Below are positions 35,539 through 46,662 of a stretch of DNA of 64,000 nucleotides, piece after piece. The stretch is from Lantana camara. Its lineage: Eukaryota > Streptophyta > Magnoliopsida > Lamiales > Verbenaceae. Below the pieces are notes generated by a model, which saw only the letters and a list, made by a program, of their open reading frames with translations, had not been told where the DNA came from and made no database searches. Numbering within the stretch: position 1 is the first letter of the stretch; each line of letters opens with the position of its first letter. Position numbers and translations under genes: made by a program. The stretch spans positions 110,765,501 to 110,829,500 of the forward strand of contig CM074857.1 of NCBI GenBank assembly GCA_037501455.1. The letters are read 5' to 3'.

Positions 35539-36500
35539 GTATATCAACTTAAGTATAACTTTTTATGACATACAAAAAAAAGGATGAAAGTTTTACATAA
35601 CTAAATAATTAGATTTAATTATTTTTTGAATAAAGAACTTTTATATTATATGAAGTGTTCACTTATACATTTGTATTATTTAGCAATCGTAATTGAATAA
35701 CTTAATGAAGAATTATTTTGTTAATATGAAGCATTTATATTTGAATTTGTAGAATTATATCTAAATATTGAAGAATTATTGTGTTAAATTCGATATAAAC
35801 CCCAAACATGTATATATATAATAAAAGTAATAATAATAATACTGTATATCAACTTAAGTATAAGTTTTTATGACATATAAAAAAAATGAAAGTTTACATA
35901 ATTAAATAATTAGATTTAGTTGGTAGTTGAATAAAGAACTAATTTTATGTCAATATGAAGTATTCAATTATACATCAGTAAAATAATATCTGCATTTTGA
36001 GAAACTATTGTGTTATTTAGCAATCGTAGTTGAATAACTTAATGAAGAATTATTTTATTAATATGAAACATTTATATTTGAATTTGTAGAATTATATCTA
36101 AATATTTAAGAATTATTGTGTTAAATTCTATATAAACCCCAAACATGTATATATATGTATATATATAATAGTAATGTATATCAACTTAAGTATAAGTTTT
36201 TATGACATATAAAAAAAAGATGAAAGTTTACATAATTAAATAATTAGATTTAGTTGGTAGTTGAATAAAGAACTAATTTTATGTCAATATGAAGTATTCA
36301 ATTATACATATGTAGAACAATATCTGCATTTTGAGGAACTATTGTATTATTTAGCAATCGTAGTTGAATAACTTAATATAAAGAATTATTTTCTTAATAT
36401 GAAACATTTATATTTGAATTTATAGAATTATATCTATATATTGAGGAATTATTGTGTTTCGCAACCGTACATTAGATGTTAAATTAAGAAGTTTTCTTTT
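35539..36500. repeat. Tandem repeat of about 304-332 bp, three copies
   Basis: Units begin TGTATATCAACTTAAGTATAA at about 35,539, 35,843 and 36,175. They share TTTTTATGACATA, AATAATTAGATTTAGTTGG and TAATATGAA..CATTTATATTTGAATTTGTAGAATTATATCT blocks. The third copy decays after about 36,450. It lies inside CACTA 2 and has no coding potential. Confidence 0.75.
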
Positions 36501-37001
36501 AATATAATGAATTTATATTAAAATTTGTAGAATTAAATCTAAATATTAAGAAATTATTGTGTTATGCAACCGTTACACGTTAAATGAAAAACTTTTCTCT
36601 TAATATTAATGATTTATAATGTATATTATACACACATATTATATATATGTACGTATATTATATATAAACATATAATATTAATTATTATTTAATATTTAAG
36701 ATATAAGATATATATATCTATATATTAAATATTATATAATATATATACATATATATAAATAACATTGTGTGTGAGTGTATATGTAGATGTGTATATATAT
36801 ATATATATATAAACGTATATATATTATAAATATTTTATATTTAATTATACATAATATACGTTTGTATATAATGTTATATGTATTATAAATATTATATCTT
36901 TATATATAATATACATATGTATACAATATTATATGTATTATAGATTATATAATATTATATAATATATAATATATATACGATATATATAATATCAATATAT
37001 T

Positions 37002-38514
37002 AAATATTATATAATATTATAATAATAATATATATTGTATAATAAATATATATATACATATATAAAAAAGAGAGAGCCTAGGATTGAACCCAGGACCTCA
37101 TGAAAAAAAAATGAGCATCCAACCAACTTGGATACAATCCGTTAGAGTTTTGTTTCAGTGAAATTTTATTTGACTTTTAAATGCACTTAATGGTTCCATC
37201 CAAAATTTAACGGTTGGGACAAAAAATGTAACGAAATAAAACCAACGGGACTATTTTTGTCTAATTCTAAAAGAATAGGACCAAAATTGAAAACGGCACA
37301 ACCCTATGGGACCAAAAATGTAATTTGCTCTATTTTTTATTATTCATTTATTTTTATTCCATATAGCAACGAAAAATCCGTCACTAAATTATAAATATTT
37401 TAATTTTTTTTATTCATATGTTAATAGCAACGGATTTTCCGTTGCTAATCTTTTTTATATTTATTTATTTTTATTTATTTTTATTTCTTCCTTATAGCAA
37501 CGAAAAATCCGTTGCTAAATAGCAACGGATTTTCCGTTGCTAATATTTTAAATATTTGTTTATTTTTATTTCCCTTTTTCCTTCCATATAGCAACGAAAA
37601 ATCCGTTGCTAAATTAGCAACAGATTTTTCGTTGCTAATATTTTTTATATTTATTTCTTTTTTTTTTCTTTCATATAGCAACGAAAAACAACAGATTTTT
37701 CGTTGCAAATATTTATAAATATTATATTATTTTTTATTAGGTTTTTATTTTAATAGATAAAATATTATATAATATTATAATAATAATATATATTGTATAA
37801 TAAATATATATATACATATATAAAAAAGAGAGAGCCTAGGATTGAACCCAGGACCTCATGAAAAAAAAATGAGCATCCAACCAACTTGGATACAATCCAT
37901 TAGAGTTTTGTTTCAGTGAAATTTTATTTGACTTTTAAATGCACTTAATGGTTCCATCCAAAATTTAACGGTTGGGACAAAAAATCTAACGAAATAAAAC
38001 CAACGGGACTATTTTTGTCTAATTCTAAAAGAATAGGACCAAAATTGAAAACGGCACAACCCTATGGGACCAAAAATGTAATTTGCTCTATTTTTTATTA
38101 TTCATTTATTTTTATTCCATATAGCAACGAAAAATCCGTCACTAAATTATAAATATTTTAATTTTTTTTATTCATATGTTAATAGCAACGGATTTTCCGT
38201 TGCTAATCTTTTTTATATTTATTTATTTTTATTTATTTTTATTTCTTCCTTATAGCAACGAAAAATCCGTTGCTAAATAGCAACGGATTTTCCGTTGCTA
38301 ATATTTTAAATATTTGTTTATTTTTATTTCCCTTTTTCCTTCCATATAGCAACGAAAAATCCGTTGCTAAATTAGCAACGGATTTTTCGTTGCTAATATT
38401 TTTTATATTTATTTCTTTTTTTTTTCTTTCATATAGCAACGAAAAACAACAGATTTTTCGTTGCAAATATTTATAAATATTATATTATTTTTTATTAGGT
38501 TTTTATTTTAATAG
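37002..38514. repeat. 758-bp near-identical tandem duplication in CACTA 2
   Basis: 37,002-37,756 repeats at 37,760-38,514, offset 758, with about three differences seen (near 37,137/37,895, 37,228/37,986 and 37,621/38,379). The unit covers an AT-rich stretch, a block beginning GAGAGAGCCTAGGATTGAAC, and sub-terminal AGCAACGGA hairpins. The end-most terminal sequence (38,515 onward) is not duplicated. Confidence 0.93.
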
Positions 38515-38711
38515 CAACGGAATTTCCGTCTCTATATATACCAATTTATTTATTTTTTATATTATTTAATTTTAGCAACGAAAAATCCGTTGCTATTTTT
38601 TTTCATAAATAGCAACGGATTTAACAACGAAAAATCCGTTGCTAAAGCATTTTGCCACGATTTTTTTTTTCGTTGCTATATCCGTTGCTATCGGGCGTTT
38701 TTCTAGTAGTG

Positions 38712-40141
38712 TGAAGAGGTCTGATAGCGACCTTCTTGCATCTGGAATCACCTGTGTTATAATCGGTAGAAAAACATTTTCATAGAACTTAACATCCTGG
38801 GACACATAAATCCTTTTACTCCAAATGTCATATATCGTGTATCCCTTTTGAGATATAGGGTAACCAAGAAATATACCAATCTTAGCACGTGATGCAAATT
38901 TATCAAGCGGTTTGATATTTTCATGCGTATAGTAGAGACAACCAAAGCTCCTCAAATGATCATAGCTAGGAGTCTTTCCAAGCAAGATCTCATAGGGTGT
39001 TCTATCATTCAAGACCTGTAAATGCATGCGATTGATTAAATACACAGCTGTTAAAACACACTCTCCCCAAAACTTGACTGGAAGTTGTGCCTGGAACCTT
39101 AATGCTCGGGCAGCTTCCAAAATATGTCTATGTTTGCACTCAATAATCCCATTTTTTTTAGGGGTATACACACAACTGGTTTGATGTTCCATCCCATTTT
39201 CAACATAATATTTTCTCAATTCAACATAATCAGCCATTATCGGTTCTTAAAACTTTCACCCTCAAACTAAACTATGTGCGTGCCCAATTGAAAAAGGTTA
39301 GTAGATGAGTTTTGGTTTTAGATTTATATTTCATGAGATACACCCAAGTTGCACAACTAACATCATCTATTATTGTAAAAAAATAGTGGCTGTCAGAATG
39401 TGACTCTGTCTTATAGGGTCCCCAAATATCACAATGGATCAAATCAAAGGCATGCATCGTTTTACTCGTGCTATTAGAAAAAGGCAATCGAGTTTGTTTG
39501 CTTGAAAACATGCATCACAAATCAAGGTTTTCTTGAAATCAGAGGAGACATGTATATTCGGTACTAAGTGAATACGATTTACTGATAGATGCCCCAATCG
39601 GAGATGCCACAAATTTGCATTGCCCCCAGCAGCCAAAGCCTTTGCCCCTCTCGTTTGCTCCAAGTGGTATAGGCCATTTTGCTCTTTGCCCTCTCCAATC
39701 AGCTTTCCAAAGGTTAAGTCCTGAATCACAAAACGATTGGATGTGAATGTCACAGAACAATTCAAATCTTTTGGCAATCTACTAATAGACAATAAGTTGA
39801 AACAAAAATTTGGGACTCCAAGAACTCGTTCCAGCGTGGGTCCATCTCCAAGGTCTACTTTTCCCACAGCGCGGACTTCTTCCCTTGCACCATTAGGGAT
39901 CTGTACTGAAGGAACTTTTGATCGAAGATCGACGTTAATTTGATAGTGAATCAACATCATAGATTATGTGACTCATTGCTCCGAAATCAAGAATCCATGC
40001 GCCATGGTTGCTTGAGAGATTGCAGACTGGAACTGACGAATTTGTTCTAGTAGCAACAACAGAAAGTCTGGTACCATCAGTCTGACCCATGTACGGTCGG
40101 CTGGTTCCAGTTACAATAGTTACGTGGCTGGTACGTGACAA
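38712..40141 (-). pseudogene. Copia 2 protease and integrase part of pol
   Basis: From right to left: protease-like WILDFGAMSHI near 40,005 (the catalytic DSG is changed to DFG), GAG-pre-integrase LWHLRLGHLS with CDACFQAN (about 39,610-39,490), integrase core with HCDIWGPYKTES, IDDVSCATWVYL and, after a frame change, VYTPKKNGIIECKHRHI. The tail (RSFGCLYYTHE, GIFLGYPISQKGY) runs to SDLFT, where CACTA 2 enters. At least three frameshifts separate these blocks. The upstream gag is absent. Confidence 0.85.
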
Positions 40142-40154
40142 GCTGGTTCCAACG

Positions 40155-40621
40155 TTCTCTCAGTCATGTAAACCAAAGAAGAATACAATTAGGTCTCAAC
40201 CTGCAAAACAACTAAGGAGATGTGGGATATGTTGCAAATCAATCATGAAGGGACTGAACATGTTCGAGACGAACGAGTGGCAATTCTAACCACTTAATAT
40301 GAAGCATTTAGATGATTCCAGGAGAGACTATCGGTCAGATGCACACCTAATTCACAGCCCTTGCCAACCAAATGAGTGCACTTTGTGAGCCACTATCAGA
40401 AGGACAACAGGTTAGAAAGATCCTATGGTCTCTACCAAAGGAGTGGCGCCCAAAGTTACTGCCATCACTAAGGCAAAGAAGCTAAGCACTCTCAGGATAG
40501 CCAAACTCATCGGATCCCTAATATCCTATGAACTCACCCTCCTAAAAAAGGAAGGCAAGGTGGACGCCCAGAAGAATATTTCCTTTGCCGTTGAAAAAAC
40601 CTTCAGTCTGGAAAATCCAAC
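40155..40621 (+). pseudogene. SIRE-type copia gag, 5' fragment
   Basis: Reads in pieces as a copia gag of the SIRE/Maximus kind: EYN*VSTCKTTKEMWDMLQ, then HEGTEHVRDERVAILTT, AFRMIPGETIGQMHT, ALANQMSALCEPLSEGQQ, and ILWSLPKEW..KVTAITKAK with LIGSLISYELTL. Stops and a frame change are present. It is cut at 40,621 by the B-type Ty3 element and resumes beyond 50,074. The left end meets copia 2 near 40,145-40,155 without an LTR. Confidence 0.75.
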
Positions 40622-43600
40622 TGTAGTACCTCAAGCGAAGAGCACTACACCCCCCGCACCATATCCCAACACGTGTAATGAAAGGGGAACTCCGCACACG
40701 CACCAAGCCATGGAGAACGGGAGATAAACAAAATCTCACATAAGCTAGTCGGTATAGACCCTAATACAGAGTGCGCAATAAAATCAAATACCAAGCGGAA
40801 GCCACAGGATCAACGCATACAATCATACCTGCTCAAAAGAAATACAAGATATACATGCTATGCCATTCCAGGGCTAAATAAATCGTACATATCACCAAGT
40901 TCCGAATCATATTCATATACATATCTCCAAAGTATCAAAGCAAAAGAATAAAAAGACCGTATACAAAAGACTCGAACGACCCAAAAGAAAACCTTCGCCT
41001 AGCTCAAACCGAACCCTGCACCTGCAATTCAAAACAAAGGGGGAAAAAGAGAAACAACGAGGGTCAATGCTAAAGACTGGTTGGGAGGCTGACATACGTA
41101 CACATACATGTACATAAGAGCAGAGCATATTCAAAGTTATAAAATTCATGAACCGGGGCGTGGTTTTTGCAATCTAAAATATTTTATCTCGTGATACTAC
41201 ATATATATAGAAAAGAGTTAGACCGGAGGCCAAAATCCACCAATTTTAGTTATTAGAAGTCGACTCCCGTGTCACGAATCAAATTCATAATCAAATCATA
41301 CTAACTCGGTGAGTACGAGTTTCCAAACCAACCTCTTTTATATCATATTCAAATTCAAACGAAATCCAAATCAAACGTACCTCGTCTACTCCGGGTGATG
41401 GAAGGGTCGAACATACCCTAACCATCCAAACATATATGTGTGGGTCGTGAGTTTCATGATGCTCATGCCCGAGGATTCCATTCCCCACTAATCTCCTAGT
41501 GGGTTCCGTGTTGATCCTTTCGAATTGGAGACTATGCTCATGCCTATCCCAATTGCCCACTGCCGTCCCGAGCTTCTTGACTCGTAGACTCCGGGGTCTA
41601 AGTTCAAAATCAAATTTAGAGTTCATATTCATATCAAAGGGCCTATCTTTTAAAGCCATACCTCGCTAGATATTTAAATCACACACACCAACCCTTTTCA
41701 AAACAAATAAACAAAACATAACTACGTATATATAAAAACGTTTTCAAATGATTTCATAAGAAACGGGCCAATTCCACAAAATACGTACCAAACACTTATC
41801 AAAACACACACACACACATATATATATATATACGTAGGCCACATGCGGGCTTAAAACACATTTAGGGTTTTAGGTTGAATTAACTAAAAGAAAAAAACCT
41901 CATCTTGACGAACAAACCGAACGAACAAGCTCGAAGCACACCTACGGAGTGGCTCCACACCAACGAGCTACTCGACTCGGATAATCTAAACACAAGAGAC
42001 AACACTAAGACTCAAAAAAAAAAAAAAGAAACACTCGACAAATGCATATGGATGCAAATGATGCAATGCACGTCATATAAGTTCACACTTATGGATATCG
42101 AAGCAAATAGCATATTGTCACAAAACAATTCATGAATTGAACACGTGACATGTTAAATAAACTCAAAACACATCATATTATAGTATATCATAAGAATTCG
42201 TAAGTTTAAAGTTCATAAGAGAGGCAAGAGATATAAGAAAGCATCAAACGTTCCATTTAGATGGTCATGCATTCACATCACATTCACACTTAGCAAACAA
42301 GGCCGTAACATTAAAATAAATAAAGAAACATATCATATTATAACATATTAACATATTAGGATCATAATTGGGGTGGGAGAAATCAAATAAAATTGAAAGC
42401 AAAACAAGAAAAGCAAGTACCCAACACATAACGTCGAAACGAAGCAAGAAACGACCACACGAAAGACCTCACGTAGTAGCCATTAAATGGATGCTTTGAG
42501 GCCAGACACGGGCGTATCTACCTTGCAACACAAAGAGAGACACGGGGGTGTCCAAGGTCAGACACTCCAGCCTATGGTGACTTGGGAGTGTAACCCAGAA
42601 AAGCAAGGGACACACCTGCTCGTCTGTTGCGTCTTCTTCGAGGAGCAGAGTAGGTGTAGGGAAAAAACATACATAATAATCCCAAGCATTTAACCATCAA
42701 ATTTCATGCCAAATACCTTTCCGAATCAGCCATAAATCATGTAGTAAACAAGGAGCAGTGATGGAGAACAAATTCATTCAAAAAACTTCAATAAACACCC
42801 AAGTTCGTCCATGGTGGATCTTCACACACAACATATACATCAAAAAAAAATTCATAAATGCCTAAAGGCAGCTTGGGTGGTCACATTTCATGCATCAAAC
42901 TCCATAAAAACCAAACATAAACCATGAATTCAAAAATGCAACTAAAACCTTTCTATTCATGTTATTCCTCAGAACATGCTCAAAACTTGATGAAAATTCA
43001 CAAACCATGACTTAAAAGAACCAACAAAAAGATGGAGAACAAGAACATATGCTTACCTTTTGAAATGGTTGAAGGATGAAGAAGATTGAGCTCAAAATCT
43101 CCCAAGGTTGAATAGTGGCCGGTGAGTTCTCCTTACCCCTTTCTTTTCCAGCAAATATCCCTTCTGTCTCGGCTGAATTTCGAAATGAGGGAACAAGGGT
43201 TGGGTAGGGGCTTTAGTTTGTTTTAAGTGGGTCCATGTTTGAGGTTATTTAGTCAAGAAATGAGAGAGTTATGCTCAAAATGGCCAAAGGTCGCAAATAT
43301 GCGCGCCGGGGTTCGGGCAAATTTCGGAGGTCCAAACGGGCTTAGAAAAATAAAAGGCCTACTCCATTTTCTCTGAATCATCAAAATGAGTCCAATAGTG
43401 GTGACGGATTTGAATCCAAATTCCCGAGTTGAAATTATATCATCCGGAACCCAAGGTGCGCTAAAACGTTTTAGGCCCTCAAGTCCCAAAATCACAAAAA
43501 TGGTCAAAGACCATGTTAAACAAGTATGAAAACATAAAACGAGCATATAAACATGTTCATAAATCACATATCTCATGTATACCAAGTTCTCATAGAAATC

Positions 43601-44239
43601 AGGATCAGATTCGAAGGCAAACGGTTCAAGTTCCAAGTCATACCTACATAAACGTTTAAAATTCAAATATAAACCCTTAACAAATAATTCATATAATTCA
43701 AGTATTACATATAAACATTATAATAAACACATAATTGCATAAATAAATAATTAAAAAATGCACTTAGCTCAGCCGTGACGACATAAATGTACGGTCGAAA
43801 AGTCGGGGCGTCACAATCTCTTCCCCTTAAAAAGGACCTGTCCTCAGGTCCAAAACTGGGTCTTGAACAACTCTGAAAACGAACTCCGCTGCACCACTCT
43901 GATTCAATTTTCAAGTGGCTTCTCTGAAAATGAACTCAACTCCACGCTTCCGTTGCGCCACTCTGATTCGGTTTTCAAGTGGCTTCTCGAATTTTCAAAT
44001 CCCGCCACAAGACCTCCACCGAAGAAAAACTACCAGTCTTCGACTTGGACCCCTACCGAACCCAAACTCTAGCCATTTGCTCACGAACGACAAACCCCGT
44101 GTAGGAGATGCTTCCAAGAAGTCCCGATCTCCCATTTCGACTCTAGAGGTCTTCATCTCCGAACCACGAAGCTCTCGAGACCTTGTCGAACAATGAAGTC
44201 ATGAGAAAACGGATCAACTCGTTAAAACGAGTGACTACT

Positions 44240-45210
44240 CAAATCTCATTGAAATCTCCTTAACTTTAACAAACTGGACACAAAGTCCTTAGCCATTTGC
44301 TCCCACTTCCAATTAAAGTATGGAAGTAGTTGGAGAGTCCTTTGGGAATCCGGTAGTAGTTAGAGAATTGGTAGGATTCTTGGCGCTCAGTCTTCAACCG
44401 ATGGCACATTAGACATTGCTACACAAAGTCTATAACGTCTCTTCTTACGCCAATACACCTTTACTGGCTCTTCAAGTCCTCGAACAAACTCGAACCAAGA
44501 GTGGAATAAGTCTCAGGACATAGCACTCCTCGAGACGTAGGCTACATTCTTCCACTAGCTACACCCAACCAAAGCCTTCCTCCGTGCCTCGATTGTAATA
44601 GAGTAGTCTTGAGTACCCTCGGGTAGGCTAAAGCCGATGTCGAAGGCAACTCACATTGAATGCCTCTTTCCACTCTAAAACCGTGCCTTTTTGTTGTCAA
44701 GCGAATTAACGGTTTGGCAATCTTAAGGGAAAGAATCGCCTAATATACCCCGTTAACACGAGAGACTTCTTACTCTGAGGCAATTCTTGGTTCTTCTACC
44801 CAAATGCGTAGTCGGTCATGCCCTTGCTAAAACCAAACTCGGCACGAACCGCAGAACTCTGGAAAAGAAGGAACAAGTCTTCAAAGCGAGCAAAGGGTAC
44901 TTATCTTCCACAATTAACCTATGTTGCTTAGTCGATATTCACTCTAAAGTCCTGTTTCTTCTTAGATAGGACTAAAGCACTCCCCAAAAAAGTACTCAAT
45001 GGATGAAACCACCTTCTAAGAGCTCATCGAACTATGCCTTCAACTCCAACAACCACGCTAGAATTATCCGATAGAGAGCTTTAGAATAAAGTTCAACTCC
45101 GGGATAAAGATCAACGACATCTTAACATCCCTATCAAGTAGTAGAGAATCCCAACTTTCAAGGAAACATCTAAAATGTCGTACTAAGATCTTTGTCTCCT
45201 CGAGCTTGGC
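44240..45210 (-). pseudogene. Element B1 pol scraps: RT, RNase H, integrase
   Basis: Short, frame-shifting matches in the normal Ty3 order. RT N-terminal region about 45,110-44,900 (VDLYPGVELYSKALYR, FDELLEGGFIH, DFRVNID). RNase H start and following AYVSR motif about 44,680-44,530, matching the usual 'PEGTQDY.I...ARRKALG' pattern across two frames. Integrase zinc-finger region about 44,460-44,360 (RRDVIDFV, CLMCHRLKTERQ). Integrase NWKWEQMAKDFV block about 44,310-44,275. The RT catalytic centre, protease and most of the integrase core were not found. Deletions have removed well over half of pol. Confidence 0.6.
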
Positions 45211-45659
45211 TCGATCCCTTGGTTAGCCCACAGGTAAGCCACATAGCTCGTCACACCGTCCCAGATTAAACAACTGCTTCCACAAGGATATAAACCTGTT
45301 AGCCTTCAATTTATTATTCGAAAATATCGTTGAGCCCAAAAAGGACCTTCTAAAGCAACACACCAACACAACTCAGCGCCCCAACAACCAACCCATGCCT
45401 AAGGTAGCTCCGTACATCACAAGGCGCCTTCAAACAAAACCATCGGCAACTCGGCCCTCACAACTCACAAACCACCCGAGCACTCGACCTTACCAAACTC
45501 TCCAAGAAGAGAGCTTACACCAAGGCAACAACAACACAAGCAACAACAAACACCAAGAAACAACGAAACAAGAAAAGTTGTAAACAAGTGTCTTTCCCCG
45601 AGTTTAAATATGCATGAATGAGATGCCATGAATGCAAGTACCTCAATTTCCAGGTTTGA

Positions 45660-46662
45660 TTTGGTTTCCAAATTGAAGCCTCTGGTTCCATCTCCTTTGT
45701 CTATTAGCCCTCGAACGGTCACAATCGGGAAACTTATGCTCTAAAGACTCGTAAGCGTAGCATCTCCTTTGCCTAATCCATCATCCCTCGTAAGTATGGT
45801 TGGTCCCTACGTAATAAGTGCACGGTTGGAACACCCTCTCTGATCGAGGAGTCTTCCGGGGCTTAGACTTCTTGTTACTTCTTCTCTCGGTTGGTATACC
45901 ATCCCGAGATGGCCTCTCCTCCACTTGAAAATTGGAACATGAACCTATTCCGAGTGGTTGCTCTGGTGCCTTTTCTCCATGTCTTTTTCTTGTCATTCAC
46001 CGAGTTTCGAACCGTATTACCTTTTCACCAGCTTTGTCCCACGTACTCGTATCTCTTGCCATCAAAGCTTCCCTGAACTTACTCCGGAGGCCTTCCATAA
46101 AGTATCTAGCCTTCATCCGATCATTATTTGTGATATGCGCCACGTATGCACCCAACCTCTCGAACTCCTCCAAATATTCCATAACCGTCCTGTCTCCTTG
46201 TTTAACGGTGAGAAACTCTTCGAATCTCCAATTTTGTAGAATGGCCGGTGTATACCTCTTTCCAAATTCTCGAACAAACATATTCCATGACAATTCTTCG
46301 CTTGTCGCTTCTAGTTGTTGAGTGACTCTTGACCACCATAACTTCGCCTGCGCTTGTAGAAGTAGTGTAACAAGGCTGACCATATTTTCAGGATTGTATT
46401 GCCACACTCGAAATATACCCTCTATCTCCGAGAGCGATTCCTCGGGCTTATTATCATCACCTCCTCAGTATTGTGAAGGATTGAAGGTCCCGAACTCCCA
46501 GTACAAGGTTGCTATCGGATCCACAGGTTGTACCATAGATGAAGATTGTCCTTGATTAGGTAGGAAGTGTTGAGACATTGCGGCCATGAACTCCTCGGCA
46601 TTAAAGGATGGACGAGGATGTTGATGTGAAGGTTGACCGAAGTGTTGTCGACGCGGTGACAT
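45660..46662 (-). pseudogene. Element B1 gag with zinc knuckles, interrupted by stops
   Basis: One frame from MSPRRQHFGQPSHQ (46,662) across three stop codons (about 46,465, 45,998 and 45,783). It matches Retrotrans_gag: IEGIFRVWQYNPENMVSL, AKLWWSRV, SWNMFVREFGKRY, LTVKQGDRTVMEYLEEFERL and KARYFMEGLRSKFREAL. Two CCHC zinc knuckles end it. The first (CTYYVGTNHTYEG) has tyrosine for its second cysteine and a stop at the last position. The second (CYAYESLEHKFPDC) also has tyrosine for its second cysteine. It once encoded the capsid/nucleocapsid and is now non-functional. Confidence 0.82.

Larger units (their letters stand above)
34806..38711. mobile_element. CACTA (EnSpm/CMC) DNA transposon 2, non-autonomous, 3.9 kb
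   Basis: The inverted ends match for about 33 bases with one mismatch: CACTACTAGAAAAACGCCCT at the left, CACTACTAGAAAAACGCCCG at the right when reversed, and then ATAGCAACGGAT in both. The target duplication TGA is at 34803-34805 and 38712-38714. Both sub-terminal regions are packed with TAGCAACGGAT / ATCCGTTGCTA motifs, many as short hairpins. No transposase frame is present. The interior is extremely AT-rich (35,340-37,060) and includes a 304-332-base tandem repeat and a 758-bp tandem duplication. Confidence 0.93.
32570..40145 (-). mobile_element. Ty1/copia retrotransposon 2, 5'-truncated and split by CACTA 2
   Basis: A leftward copia element. The 3' LTR lies at about 32,570-32,769, preceded on the minus strand by a CAACTTGAGGGAGAG purine tract. 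Pol runs from about 40,141 to 32,777. The element ends abruptly near 40,145 with no gag and no 5' LTR, where an oppositely oriented SIRE-type gag begins. CACTA 2 interrupts it between integrase and RT. Removing CACTA 2 and one TGA copy restores a continuous reading frame across the site. Frameshifts elsewhere show it was already dead or died later. Confidence 0.85.

Noticed and set aside
37481..38466. Two identical 75-codon minus frames (and paired 68-codon plus frames), 758 bases apart
   Set aside because: They are translations of the duplicated AGCAACGGA hairpin arrays in CACTA 2. The identity comes from the tandem duplication, not from protein constraint.
43863..44196. Overlapping plus-strand frames of 69 and 93 codons sharing FSSGF repeats
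   Set aside because: They lie antisense to decayed Ty3 pol and arise from a short internal repeat (GATTCRRTTTTCAAGTGGCTTCTC). No protein family is suggested.
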